NCBI GenBank assembly: GCA_934454635.1
Contig: CAKSFR010000008.1
Span: 1 to 64,000, forward strand
Length of the DNA stretch: 64,000 nt
From: an uncultured Ruminiclostridium sp.
Lineage (GTDB): Bacteria > Bacillota > Clostridia > Oscillospirales > Ruminococcaceae
Direction of reading: 5' to 3'
The position numbers and the translations under genes are program-made. Positions 8,459 through 17,567 of the stretch are shown here, piece by piece. Within the stretch, counting starts at the first letter, position 1, and the number at the start of each line of letters is the position of its first letter. The notes beneath the pieces are model-generated. The model was not told the DNA's origin. It worked only from the letters and a program-made list of their open reading frames with translations, and did not search any database.

Positions 8459-9359
8459 GGACAGCCACGCTTTTTATCATTGCTCGGATTTCTCTTGTGC
8501 GACGCTCCTTTTCAGCGGTTGCATTACGCAAACGATGAGCCAATTCTTCTTTATATGCTTCAATTTGAGCAGGGTCTGACAGCATTTCCGCCGCTGTGCA
8601 CGGAAATTGTGAACGCATATCGTCCATTTCCTGCATAGTAGCATCTATCATTTGACGGTATCTCGTCCATTCTTCTTGAATCGCAGCTTCTTCAGAAGTC
8701 GCTTTGAATCCAAAGTAAATCTGGGATGCAAGTGAATAATCCGTAGAATAATCTCTGTTTGTAACAGTTTCTTCCTCGCTCTCGGAATTACTTCCTATGA
8801 GAATTTCAAGCATCAACTCCAATGTAAATCCATCATCCTGAGTGCTGTAAAGCATTTCATGGACAAGCTTTAATGCAGCCAAATCTCTGCGGCGATAGGC
8901 TTCCTGCGCTTTTTGAAACAATTGCCGATGCGCCTCTGTCAGTTCAGGATGCATCTGTGGGTGAAAATTTTTGACAATATCTCGATAGAGTTCTTGTAAT
9001 TCATCACTCTGTTCAGATGTCAATTCGGCATAGTCTTGCAGCGCTGCCGTACCGGCCGCCTCTTTCACCATTTTCTGACGATGCATCTCAAGTTCAGCAT
9101 CTATAGCCGCTTCATCAATTGGCTCATGCCTATTGATTGCAGCTTGAATCATTTGCTGCTTCTTCTGCAAAAGCTCACATTCGATTTCTTCCTTGATAAC
9201 GGTCTCCTCATAAGTTCCAACCTTATCCATATATTCTTTTTCCAAACGAGGAACCTCTATGTATTTCAGCTTATCGCGCTGTTCATATAATGTAAGTAAG
9301 GCACAGCGAGCAGATGTCACCTCACTGTGAAGCCACAATTTAAATGAATGCTTACTCAT
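8451..9359 (-). CDS. Coiled-coil protein with degenerate J-like domain
   Basis: The 302-aa protein is mostly charged helix. Residues about 30-105 form a predicted coiled coil rich in Glu, Lys and Gln. Residues about 115-170 (ELYRDIVKNFHPQMHPELT, then FQKAQEAYRRRDLAALKLVHE) have the layout of a J-domain, with the canonical HPD replaced by HPQ. A second helical segment with EEWTRYRQMIDATMQEMDDM closes the protein. J-domains stimulate Hsp70, but the lost Asp suggests an adaptor rather than a working co-chaperone. A GGAGGTGA ribosome site sits inside the last codons of the AAA+ gene, one base from it, and the HIRAN gene overlaps the end. Function is inferred from context only. Confidence 0.8.
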   Translation of the reverse strand: MSKHSFKLWLHSEVTSARCALLTLYEQRDKLKYIEVPRLEKEYMDKVGTYEETVIKEEIECELLQKKQQMIQAAINRHEPIDEAAIDAELEMHRQKMVKEAAGTAALQDYAELTSEQSDELQELYRDIVKNFHPQMHPELTEAHRQLFQKAQEAYRRRDLAALKLVHEMLYSTQDDGFTLELMLEILIGSNSESEEETVTNRDYSTDYSLASQIYFGFKATSEEAAIQEEWTRYRQMIDATMQEMDDMRSQFPCTAAEMLSDPAQIEAYKEELAHRLRNATAEKERRTREIRAMIKSVAVHE

Positions 9360-9360
9360 T

Positions 9361-10923
9361 TTACATCACCTCCATAGCCGGAAGAATGTCGTCAAGCGTC
9401 AATTCTGCAAGTTCCTGATCTGTAATGTCTGCGTCCAAAACCAGACGATTCGCCTGCTGATTGATAGCATGTTCAAACAAATTTCGGACAGAACGAGCGT
9501 TGCCAAAATGTTCTTCACGGTTGGCATACATTTCATTCAGCTTAGTTTGCAAATGCGGTATTGCTTCCTCAGCCAAAGTGTATCCATTTGTGTCACAGAA
9601 ACGCTTTAGAATCAGCAGCAGATCATTACCATCATAGTCCGGAAATTGAAAATATTTATTAAAACGAGAACGCAATCCCGGATTTGAGTCGATAAACTTG
9701 TGCATCAACTCATCATATCCGGCAACGATAATCACCAGTTCGTCACGGTGATCTTCCATTGCCTTTAGAATTGTCTCTATGGCTTCTTTGCCGTAACTGT
9801 CTTCTTTGTCATTCGCGAGGGAGTATGCCTCATCAATGAAAAGTACACCGCCCAGTGCTTCTTGAATAACTTTCTGCGTTTTAATGGCAGTCTGACCCAG
9901 ATAGCCTGCAACAAGACCGCTGCGATCTGTTTCTACCAACTGACCCTGCGGCAGAATTCCCATGAGGTAATACAGCTTTGCAACCATACGAGCCACCGTA
10001 GTCTTACCCGTTCCGGGATTTCCTGTAAACACCAAATGATACGATACCGTAGGCACCTTCATTCCGCGTTGGGTGCGCAACTGACATATTTTAATGAAGT
10101 TGAGCAAGCTCTGAACATCATTTTTTACTTTTTCCAGACCAACCAACCCTTTCAATTCGGCAAGCACACTCTCCAGAGTTTCTTCGGTTCCATTGCCGTC
10201 ATCAGCCACAGGCTTTTTAACAGTCACGCCGCTTGATGGTTCAAGTGTGCTTGTATCCGCCGGTTGCTCCGGTGTCAGATGAAGATTGAGCGTTATATTC
10301 GGCACAACATCTCCTGTTTTAGACAAAGGAGGAGCATTGTTAGGAAGTTGATTCACGCAATCAATCTTGTCGGCTTTTCTTTCAATCTCTTTCTTTTCTT
10401 CGGCTGTAGGCTGATAATAGCCTGTTTTGTTGAGCGGTGTAACCATCTCCGGGTGATATTCTCGATTTTTGCCGGCCACCACGTTATGATGATCGCAATA
10501 ACCAATCAGCAGATCGCTGATTTCTCGCAATGCTCCCGCCTCTTCAATCGTAAAGTCGCCGTTATACAATGCCATCAGCACCAGAAAACGCCCGACGGAA
10601 TCGGCAATTGTACGGCTCTCGCTGGTACCTTCTTTTATATCTTTAGCTACAATTTTCCGGAAGAACGACGGAACGTCCATTTCCCTTGAATCTTCACCTG
10701 CACAGTCCAAGGCAGTAATGACCTGTGCTGCCGTATATTGCTGATTTTTGAACACAGACAGGATTTCTATGTAATCCTCTGCAAAAAGTTTATTCCCTGC
10801 CCAAATCCGAAGCGTTGCCGCCATCAGCCACGAGCGTACCTCTTCATCACAATTGTCCTCCGTAATCAGCATAATGTCTTCTAACAGGCCATTAAGTGCT
10901 TCTATTACTTCCTGCTTTTTCAC
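9361..10923 (-). CDS. AAA+ ATPase of the CbbX/SpoVK type with TerB-like N-terminal domain
   Basis: The start is placed at the GTG at 10923 because AAGGAGG lies 8 bases before it; the frame continues three codons upstream without room for a ribosome site. Residues 1-150 are helical with two blocks (SWLMAATLRIWAGN, FLVLMALYNGDFTIEEAGAL) like TerB-fold domains. The C-terminal half is a CbbX/SpoVK-class AAA+ module: Walker A GNPGTGKTTVA, Walker B VLFIDEAYSLA, sensor 1 VIIVAGYDE, Arg finger region NPGLRSRFNKYFQFP and sensor 2 GNARSVRNLFE. Such ATPases remodel protein complexes or act as rings. It is the first gene of a tight three-gene operon with its own strong promoter. Confidence 0.9.
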   Translation of the reverse strand: MKKQEVIEALNGLLEDIMLITEDNCDEEVRSWLMAATLRIWAGNKLFAEDYIEILSVFKNQQYTAAQVITALDCAGEDSREMDVPSFFRKIVAKDIKEGTSESRTIADSVGRFLVLMALYNGDFTIEEAGALREISDLLIGYCDHHNVVAGKNREYHPEMVTPLNKTGYYQPTAEEKKEIERKADKIDCVNQLPNNAPPLSKTGDVVPNITLNLHLTPEQPADTSTLEPSSGVTVKKPVADDGNGTEETLESVLAELKGLVGLEKVKNDVQSLLNFIKICQLRTQRGMKVPTVSYHLVFTGNPGTGKTTVARMVAKLYYLMGILPQGQLVETDRSGLVAGYLGQTAIKTQKVIQEALGGVLFIDEAYSLANDKEDSYGKEAIETILKAMEDHRDELVIIVAGYDELMHKFIDSNPGLRSRFNKYFQFPDYDGNDLLLILKRFCDTNGYTLAEEAIPHLQTKLNEMYANREEHFGNARSVRNLFEHAINQQANRLVLDADITDQELAELTLDDILPAMEVM

Positions 10924-11015
10924 GGAAAACACCTCCTTGTTTAGTCATTCAAAGGGATAGGCGATTCTCTGTCAAAATTATTCATTGCAAGCCTGCCTTC
11001 CTCATATTGATTTAT

Positions 11016-11044
11016 ATTATATCATGTTTTGTCGTGGATTTCAA
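11016..11044 (-). promoter_or_regulatory. Sigma-A promoter of the AAA+/J-like/HIRAN operon
   Basis: On the minus strand TTGAAA (11044-11039) and TATAAT (11021-11016) are separated by exactly 17 bases, 93 bases ahead of the GTG start. Confidence 0.75.
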
Positions 11045-11125
11045 TATTATCTGTGCAGATGCAAAAAATTTTGTAATATTACAAAAGATATGAAATTGAG
11101 AAATAGAAAAAATGATTGAGATCTG

Positions 11126-11179
11126 TTATACTATTTTCCAATCTTCCTATAGACAGCATCTATAGGAAGATTCGCCGCA
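11126..11179 (+). repeat. Multi-hairpin element, copy A (truncated)
   Basis: The end sequence TTATACTATTTT is followed by a 13-bp inverted repeat (11140-11152 with 11160-11172, AATCTTCCTATAG) and the first bases of the next hairpin (TTCGCCGC). The same order opens copies B and C; everything after the first hairpin is missing here. Confidence 0.8.
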
Positions 11180-11383
11180 TGAAAAATGTATTTGTTAAAA
11201 TATATTTATATTATAACCTAATTGAAAAAATTTCAAGCGTGACCAATACACAAAAGTATAAAAAATTCTTTTAGAGCATATTGATTGCACAATCGCTTAA
11301 CATCAGCTCGATTTTTACAACATTTTTCGGCTGTACGGGATTATTATACTGCTTTAATCTGAAACTTCAAAATGCAAAGAAAA

Positions 11384-11426
11384 CCTCTCGACAGCTACAT
11401 GAAATGCAGCCGCCGAGAGGGCTTTT
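11384..11426. terminator. Rho-independent terminator behind the 1703-aa gene
   Basis: CCTCTCG (11384-11390) pairs with CGAGAGG (11414-11420), with a T-run on the plus side and TTTTC on the minus side. It follows the stop of the minus-strand surface-protein gene by about 45 bases. Confidence 0.6.
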
Positions 11427-11470
11427 TGCAATAAATTTAGTAAAAACTTAACTGTGTGGATTGAGTCAAA

Positions 11471-14400
11471 TTAAACTGCTCTCTTTTTGAGAATAGAAAT
11501 TACCAATGAAGCTATATTCCATGCAAGTGAAACACCGGAAAACGACATGGCTGTAACCGCAATCGGCTTTGCAGAATTGTCGGAAATGCTGTCAGCAATG
11601 TCCGCTTCGGTCTCTGCATCGACCATGCTGTTGTTTTCTATTGTATTCTGTGACAGGTTGTTGCTGAAATCCGTTGCCAAAACCGAACCGGCATTTATGG
11701 AACTTCCGTCCGTGAGATAGATTATAAGAAATCCACCTTCATTGATTTTTGCGTCCCTTATACCAACACCATTTTCACCGTCTGCGCCGTTCTTTCCGTC
11801 AACACCGTCTTTACCGTCAATGCCGTCTTTGCCGTCGATACCGTCCTTGCCGTCGATACCGTCCTTACCGTCGATACCGTCCTTGCCGTCGATACCGTCC
11901 TTGCCGTCGATACCGTCCTTGCCGTCGATACCGTCCTTGCCGTCGATACCGTCCTTACCGTCGATACCGTCAACGCCGTCCCTACCATTGATACCGTCTA
12001 TTCCGTCAGCACCGTTTATGCCGTTCGTACCATTTTTTCCGTCAACGCCGTCTTTGCCGTCGCTGCCTCTCTTATCTGCAATCACAGCGCTTATTTCAGT
12101 ATCGGTTTCGAGAATAAATGTGTAGCTGCAGCGCTGGTCACTGTCAACTGCATTACCGTTTATAAGCCATTGCTCAACGTAATAATTTGACGGAATAGCA
12201 ATGTTCGCGGTTATCTGTGTGCCATTCGGCAGGCTGCTTCCGCTTGTGACGCTTTCTTCGTTGACTGTAACAGGGTATCCGTCTATTGCATTCGGAAATC
12301 TCACTATACTGTAACTCAGCTGCTTAAACAGCACTTGCACATCAAGCAGCGCGTCAACCGTAACATCAATGCTTGATATATTGCTGAACGGGTCAGCCGC
12401 AATAGTTTCGGTTACACCGTTTTTGGTAATCTGCCAGCAGTCGATATAATAATTCTCCGCCGCCTGTGCGGTAAACTTTATCACTATATCCACAGGAACA
12501 AGTGAACCGGAGGCTGTATATGGCTCTGCTGCAATTATTCCGTGTTCATCATTGCTTACGCCATACGTCAGATTAACCATATCGGGAACGCTGAACTCTG
12601 CGCCTGCGGTAAAATCCTCCGTAATGTTAACAGTAAACTGCATACCGGTAGTTTCACTGGCAGCGTCCTTTATCCAGCCTAAAAACGTTGCCCTGTTATC
12701 GGGTACAGCAGTAAATGTCAAAGTTGTTCCGTCTATGACTGTTATAGTTCCGTTTGCGGGAATGTATTCCAATCCGCTTTCATCTGTCACCGTAATTTTA
12801 CCGCCTGATACAGGAAGTATTACGACATTTCTCATAACAACTTCGGCGGCTGTAAATACAGCCTGAACATCATATTTGTCAGCCAAAGGGTTTAATGTAT
12901 AGCTGTTTTTATCAGCAGAAATATGTACGGCACCGCTGCCGTCATCAATGAGCCATTCGCTCAGAACGTATCCGTCATTCGGAAGCGCGGTAAACTCAAC
13001 ACTGTCTTCCACCGTATCTCCCGAAGCAATCGGCGACCCGCCCGAAACTGCCGAAACCGTACCGCAAACTTTTTCGCCGTCAGTATATTCCGAAGTGAAC
13101 GTTATTACGCTTGAAATGCTGCGACGGGCAGTGTTCAGCAATATTTCCGCCTCTCCGTCAAGCACGAACGCATAATTTATCTTTCCGTCAATAGGAAGTA
13201 TCTGAACTTCAGAGCCGTTGCACGTTACATCGAGAGATGTTATCTCATACCCTGTAAGAGGCTGCGCCGTAACATGAACAAGATCTTTTTCCGTTACCTT
13301 GTCTCCGTCCGCAATATTAACGTTGCCAAGGTGTGTAACAGATATGTCCGCTTCATCACGGTTAGCCGATATATGCACGGGATAATCATTTTTGGCGGTT
13401 GTAGCCGTCGCAGGCTCACACCATGCACTTAGCATTTCCCTGCCCATACGAATGCTGACAGAAGTTAAAACAAAGATATATTCAGTATTGCTTTCAAGCC
13501 CATCCACATCAAAGCTTGTTATGTCAAGAGGCAGCTTATCGGATATGCGGGTGCATTTTTGTTCATCTGCACGGCGCATATATACATAGCAATATTCCGC
13601 AGCAGGCCAGTTCTCCAAATTTTCGGGCGCAGTCCAGCTGAGGCTGACTTTATTCATATCAATGACCTCAGCCGAAAGTTCTGTAACGACCGGTGACGGA
13701 GATTTCAAATTAGTTATGTTATATCCTATAAACGGCGTTGTTTGTGAAGCATCACCGCATAAATGACGTTCCCATTGACCGAGCGTCCACAGGAAAGAAT
13801 AAGAATCAACCACCGTCGAGGGAATTCCCGACTCAATAAGACCCGGACCGTCAATATCAGTTACCGTACTGCTCGCGCCTATCGCCGTGCCTGTCGTTTT
13901 TGACGAGGCGCACGAAGTCGAGGTCTCCAGACCGGTATCTACACTGACCGACCACCCTTCAAAAATATCCATGCCTATACTGAAGTTAAGATAAAAACCG
14001 CTTGAGGATTCATAACCCTGAGTGCGCGTGTTCTCTTGTGTCCATGAGACCTTGTTAAGACCGCCGTTGGTGCCGAGCTGATATGGCGACTTGCTTATCT
14101 GCTTTGCATTTATGTCGATATTCGTCCAGCCCGAGTGATTATATGCATATGGATTACCCTCGTTGTTATCCAACCAGTTTTCCACCTTGTCTATCTGCTC
14201 CAGCCGATGATAATCGGTGTTGCCCTTGCTTTCGAGCAGACTGTTGTACTCCTCGGCAAGTTTGTTATAGTTATCGACCGACATCTGTTCATAAATGGGC
14301 GCGCCCGGCACTATCAGGCTTACGGATTTATCCGAGCTGCCCTCCGTCACAGGTTGGAACCAGTAAAAGTACAGCGGCGTTCTGCTTACGACAACGCTGT

Positions 14401-16582
14401 CGTATCCTGTCGCGGAAAAGCTCTTTGTATATTCCTCCGAAAAAGATTCCTCAAAGCTCTTTTCCCACGCGATACTGTATCCTGATTCTATTGAAATTTT
14501 AACAACAGCTCCTATTTCCGTTGAGCCGCCGATGCTGAACGACTTACTTTCCGAGGATGACTGCGACAGCTCATATGATTGCGTGATAACATACTCCGTC
14601 TCATTATTCGCTGCATCAGAGAGCGCTTCAAAGTACGGTGCCGCCTGCAATACAACCTTGACCTCCGGATCGGAATATCCGTATGTAGCACCCTTATATT
14701 TTACCAAAAATCCGTCCTGATCATTATCTACCGCTGTAACAAGGCAGTTCGACTTGCCGCCGACTTCTCTGGAAATAAAATAATTACCACAGTCCGAATC
14801 AGTAAAATGGACGTCTTTAAACATATGATTCTGCACTTTAACATAGCCGGCGAACTGATTAGAATTAGGATCCATTCCCAGCCAGCCCTGCACAAAAGAA
14901 TATCGATTTTCGCCGTCTGTTTTTATTGATATAGTGAACATTACCTGATCGTAACCCCTGTCTCCGCCTTCAACAAAGTTACCGACCGCCACCGATTGTA
15001 TATCAACATTTGTATATTTTATGTCACAGCACCGAACAATTTTCAGATTAAAGAATGACATATCATAAACCTTGTTGTTCATGTCGCCGTTGCTCACATC
15101 ATAAACCGAGCCGTTCATGAAGATATGCTCGCGGACAGCGTCGCCCTGAAATGCCACAGCCTCAACGGCAAGCCGCTGCCATGTTTGATCCTTGTCATAA
15201 TAGCCATCTCTCACCATGCCAGGCGAAGTCACTTTGCTGTTTGAAAAAGCAACTTTCATTTTTCCGTAGTTGGAATTTCGCAGCATGACAGCATATTCAT
15301 GACTTGAGTCAAACGAGATGCGTCCGTCAACAACGTCATATCTACCGTTATTTGTCCAGTTACAGTACCCACGCAGACCACCTACAAACAGTTCAACATT
15401 ACCGTCTCCGTCGAGGTCTCCCGCCGTAAGAGAAGCCGCCACAGGGAATTCTATGGACTTACTTCCGGTCGTGTTGTACAAAACCGTCTGTTCTACTTCC
15501 TGCCTCAGCATAGTTTGATTCTGTTCGGCGCTGCCATAACTCACCTTTATAACGGGCTTGTAATAATCAATGTCTACGTTACTGTTACTAACTCTGTTAA
15601 AATAAGAAAGTACCGCAAGGTCGTCTATACTATCACCATTAAAATCGCCGACCGCCATTGATACAATAAGTTTATTGCGCGAATTCGCCTCCACGCTTCC
15701 GGTATCCTTCATTCGACTGTTATCAAATGCAGAAAGCCAAATTTCTTTGTCCGTTCCTTCTGTTATATTGTTATACCTGTAAGCGTCCATCAGCATTGCA
15801 TAGCCCTGGTCCTTTTTGGAAAGCTGACCGCTGCTTAATGACCATTCCTGAAGGACGCAGCCGGGATCGCTGTAATCATAATTGTTTTCGGATATGTAGG
15901 TTCTTTCCTTGTCCTCTATTGTTGACAGCGTCTGCGGCGTGTATATCATCAGCGTCTGCTTTCCGTCATAGTCAAAGTCACCTGCAACTATGTTGAATAC
16001 ATTGCGCTGCTGATATACACTCAGCCACGGACTGTTGCCGTTAAACAATGCGGAGAAATTACCTATGTCCGCGGACACGCCCTTGTCATTTGCGTTTGTA
16101 GTGTCAAACACATACAAACGTCCCCGTTTTGTTTTTTCGTCAACGCCTACATATGCGATATGGTCTTTTCTTCCGCTGCCGTTCGGGTCAAACGCGACCG
16201 CCTGCATGAAGTACAGGTTTACGTTTATATTGCTGTACGACTTATTCTCTCTTAAGCTCAGTGAACTGCTTTTATAGTTACCAATACTGTTTACAGTATT
16301 CGTCCTTACGCTGGAGCTTGAGCCGCTGCCGACGGTCATCATAAGCTCGTTCTGCTCAAAAAGCAGAAACGGTACGTCAACACCGTAACCGTACGGGTTG
16401 GCGGCGTTATCAATTCCATCCGGCACAACATCGTCTATCTGCATTATAGACGAGCTTTTAATAATGCTGTCATCTGTCTCGGCGCTCGCGTCAAGTCCGC
16501 TTATCGGCAGACACGCAATAAAAACCGACGCAGACGCCGCAATGCTGACTATATTCAGCAATATTTTTTTGCTTTTTTTCAT
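11471..16582 (-). CDS. Very large secreted surface protein: FG-GAP repeats, FnIII, collagen-like region, C-terminal membrane helix
   Basis: The 1703-aa product has a signal peptide (VSIAASASVFIACLPISG). Residues about 190-600 carry FG-GAP/VCBS-type calcium-binding repeats (VVAGDFDYDGKQ, VAVGDFNGDSIDDLAV, LTAGDLDGDGNVELFVGG). Residues about 660-760 are Ser/Glu-rich amphipathic strands (SESKSFSIGG, SFEESFSEEYTKSFS) that recall the hairpins of beta-pore-forming toxins. An FnIII domain (about 970-1065) and several InlB-like 'bacterial repeat' units (to about 1490) follow, then a Gly-X-Y collagen-like stretch (about 1503-1610). The C-terminus has a hydrophobic helix ending in KKRAV, which would anchor it; there is no LPXTG. 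A LytTR operator lies upstream. Adhesin or pore-forming surface protein is inference. Confidence 0.9.
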   Translation of the reverse strand: MKKSKKILLNIVSIAASASVFIACLPISGLDASAETDDSIIKSSSIMQIDDVVPDGIDNAANPYGYGVDVPFLLFEQNELMMTVGSGSSSSVRTNTVNSIGNYKSSSLSLRENKSYSNINVNLYFMQAVAFDPNGSGRKDHIAYVGVDEKTKRGRLYVFDTTNANDKGVSADIGNFSALFNGNSPWLSVYQQRNVFNIVAGDFDYDGKQTLMIYTPQTLSTIEDKERTYISENNYDYSDPGCVLQEWSLSSGQLSKKDQGYAMLMDAYRYNNITEGTDKEIWLSAFDNSRMKDTGSVEANSRNKLIVSMAVGDFNGDSIDDLAVLSYFNRVSNSNVDIDYYKPVIKVSYGSAEQNQTMLRQEVEQTVLYNTTGSKSIEFPVAASLTAGDLDGDGNVELFVGGLRGYCNWTNNGRYDVVDGRISFDSSHEYAVMLRNSNYGKMKVAFSNSKVTSPGMVRDGYYDKDQTWQRLAVEAVAFQGDAVREHIFMNGSVYDVSNGDMNNKVYDMSFFNLKIVRCCDIKYTNVDIQSVAVGNFVEGGDRGYDQVMFTISIKTDGENRYSFVQGWLGMDPNSNQFAGYVKVQNHMFKDVHFTDSDCGNYFISREVGGKSNCLVTAVDNDQDGFLVKYKGATYGYSDPEVKVVLQAAPYFEALSDAANNETEYVITQSYELSQSSSESKSFSIGGSTEIGAVVKISIESGYSIAWEKSFEESFSEEYTKSFSATGYDSVVVSRTPLYFYWFQPVTEGSSDKSVSLIVPGAPIYEQMSVDNYNKLAEEYNSLLESKGNTDYHRLEQIDKVENWLDNNEGNPYAYNHSGWTNIDINAKQISKSPYQLGTNGGLNKVSWTQENTRTQGYESSSGFYLNFSIGMDIFEGWSVSVDTGLETSTSCASSKTTGTAIGASSTVTDIDGPGLIESGIPSTVVDSYSFLWTLGQWERHLCGDASQTTPFIGYNITNLKSPSPVVTELSAEVIDMNKVSLSWTAPENLENWPAAEYCYVYMRRADEQKCTRISDKLPLDITSFDVDGLESNTEYIFVLTSVSIRMGREMLSAWCEPATATTAKNDYPVHISANRDEADISVTHLGNVNIADGDKVTEKDLVHVTAQPLTGYEITSLDVTCNGSEVQILPIDGKINYAFVLDGEAEILLNTARRSISSVITFTSEYTDGEKVCGTVSAVSGGSPIASGDTVEDSVEFTALPNDGYVLSEWLIDDGSGAVHISADKNSYTLNPLADKYDVQAVFTAAEVVMRNVVILPVSGGKITVTDESGLEYIPANGTITVIDGTTLTFTAVPDNRATFLGWIKDAASETTGMQFTVNITEDFTAGAEFSVPDMVNLTYGVSNDEHGIIAAEPYTASGSLVPVDIVIKFTAQAAENYYIDCWQITKNGVTETIAADPFSNISSIDVTVDALLDVQVLFKQLSYSIVRFPNAIDGYPVTVNEESVTSGSSLPNGTQITANIAIPSNYYVEQWLINGNAVDSDQRCSYTFILETDTEISAVIADKRGSDGKDGVDGKNGTNGINGADGIDGINGRDGVDGIDGKDGIDGKDGIDGKDGIDGKDGIDGKDGIDGKDGIDGKDGIDGKDGIDGKDGVDGKNGADGENGVGIRDAKINEGGFLIIYLTDGSSINAGSVLATDFSNNLSQNTIENNSMVDAETEADIADSISDNSAKPIAVTAMSFSGVSLAWNIASLVISILKKRAV
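11815..11990 (-). repeat. 18-bp tandem repeat encoding GKDGID units
   Basis: About eight near-identical 18-bp units (GATACCGTCCTTGCCGTC on the plus strand, one-base variants) follow each other, flanked by more divergent units of the same period. They encode the collagen-like core, and copy number is likely to vary by slippage without changing frame. Confidence 0.9.
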
Positions 16583-16647
16583 TTAATAAACCTCCGTAAT
16601 ACTAGAGTCACAGCAAAGAAATCGCTCTGCTTTATGCCTTGTATAAT

Positions 16648-16676
16648 ATTATAGCAGAAAAATTTGCTCTAAACAT
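16648..16676 (-). promoter_or_regulatory. Promoter of the 1703-aa gene, weak -35
   Basis: TATAAT on the minus strand at 16653-16648 is good, but the hexamer 17 bases upstream is ATGTTT, far from TTGACA. This is typical of an activator-dependent promoter and fits the direct repeats next to it. Confidence 0.55.
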
Positions 16677-16680
16677 GGTC

Positions 16681-16711
16681 GTTTACGCCGAATATATGCT
16701 GTTTACGCTGA
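16681..16711. promoter_or_regulatory. Candidate LytTR operator: GTTTACGC direct repeats 20 bp apart
   Basis: GTTTACGCCGA at 16681 and GTTTACGCTGA at 16701 are direct repeats with a 20-bp period, about two helical turns, as bound by LytTR dimers. They lie just upstream of the weak -35 of the 1703-aa gene and between it and the LytTR regulator gene. Confidence 0.6.
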
Positions 16712-16748
16712 CGGAACGCTTCGAACGACTTTTGTCGGTAATTTGCAG

Positions 16749-16777
16749 TTGCATTTTTTATGAATTTATGTTATAAT
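16749..16777 (+). promoter_or_regulatory. Promoter of the LytTR regulator
   Basis: TTGCAT at 16749-16754 and TATAAT at 16772-16777 are separated by 17 bases, and a GGAGGT ribosome site follows at 16795-16800. Confidence 0.7.
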
Positions 16778-16807
16778 AACTGCAATTAAATTACGGAGGT
16801 CTTGTGA

Positions 16808-17515
16808 TTGCAAAATTACAGTATTGCTATCTGCGATGACGACGCAATGACCCGCAGAGAGCTTTTGGGGCAATGCCGCGATATACTGACGGAACTGAAT
16901 ATCCCAAACGAAATAACGCTCTACACCTCTGCCTCAAAGCTTGATTCGGCAATAAACGACAGAAAATTTGATTTGATTATATTGGATATACAAATGGATG
17001 GGATGACAGGCATGGACCTTGCGCACAGACTGCGCAAAAACAATGACCGCATAAGCATTATTTTTATATCCTCATGCGATGAATATCTGCGTGAGGGATA
17101 CGAGGTCCAGCCGCTTCACTTTCTGCTGAAACCTATTGAGCACCAAGCGCTTAAAAACGTTCTGCTTCTTGATTGGCGGCTCAATCATGCACCAAAAACA
17201 ATGTCACTGCGTATCGGCGGAAAAAATGTCAGCCTTGTTATTTGTGACGTGTATTACATAGAAAGTTTAAACCATCATATTGCAATTCACCGACAGGCAG
17301 GCACGACGGAATATTATTCATCTCTTTCCGAGCTGGAAAAGCAGCTTCCGAGTGGCGTGTTTGCACGCTGCCACAATAGCTATCTCGTAAATCTCGAACA
17401 AGTGCGTGATATACGCAGGAATGAACTTATACTGAAAAACGGCGCTGTGCTGCCTATCGGACGCTCGTACTACAAAAATTTTCAAAGCGCTTTCATAACG
17501 TTTATAAACAGGTAA
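16808..17515 (+). CDS. LytTR-family response regulator
   Basis: The 235-aa protein has a receiver domain (residues 1-125) with the acidic pocket CDDDA at 9-13, phospho-acceptor Asp60 in LIILDIQMDG and Lys in LLKPIE, followed by a LytTR DNA-binding domain (about 140-235: VYYIES, FARCHNSYLVNLEQV, LPIGRSYY). The start is a TTG 7 bases after GGAGGT; a GTG four bases earlier is in another frame. Class members control surface proteins, bacteriocins and virulence by binding paired direct repeats. Its likely target is the divergent 1703-aa gene, and its likely partner the convergent kinase downstream. Confidence 0.92.
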   Translation: MQNYSIAICDDDAMTRRELLGQCRDILTELNIPNEITLYTSASKLDSAINDRKFDLIILDIQMDGMTGMDLAHRLRKNNDRISIIFISSCDEYLREGYEVQPLHFLLKPIEHQALKNVLLLDWRLNHAPKTMSLRIGGKNVSLVICDVYYIESLNHHIAIHRQAGTTEYYSSLSELEKQLPSGVFARCHNSYLVNLEQVRDIRRNELILKNGAVLPIGRSYYKNFQSAFITFINR

Positions 17516-17527
17516 CTTTAATCAAAA

Positions 17528-17563
17528 CTGCCGATAAGACAAAAAGCTTATCGGCAGTTTTTT
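17528..17563. terminator. Shared bidirectional terminator
   Basis: CTGCCGATAAG (17528-17538) pairs with CTTATCGGCAG (17547-17557) followed by TTTTTT on the plus side, with an A-rich left flank that becomes T-rich on the minus strand. It serves the convergent regulator and kinase genes. Confidence 0.85.
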
Positions 17564-17567
17564 ATAT

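Larger units (their letters stand above)
10933..11470. other. Intergenic region between AAA+ operon and surface-protein gene
   Basis: This stretch holds the AAA+ operon promoter, the truncated hairpin element and a terminator. The rest is AT-rich and shows no frame with a ribosome site. Confidence 0.6.

Noticed and set aside
10924..10932. GTG at 10932 as start of the AAA+ gene
   Set aside because: AAGGAGG directly touches this codon; the GTG at 10923 has correct spacing.
11815..11990. Possible CRISPR array
   Set aside because: Units are 18 bp, tandem without spacers, and in frame with the surface protein; no cas genes near.
11742..12125. Plus-strand frame of Pro-Ser repeats (SLPSIP) and further frames over the same bases
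   Set aside because: Antisense shadow of the collagen-like repeat of the 1703-aa gene; an 18-bp repeat keeps all frames open.
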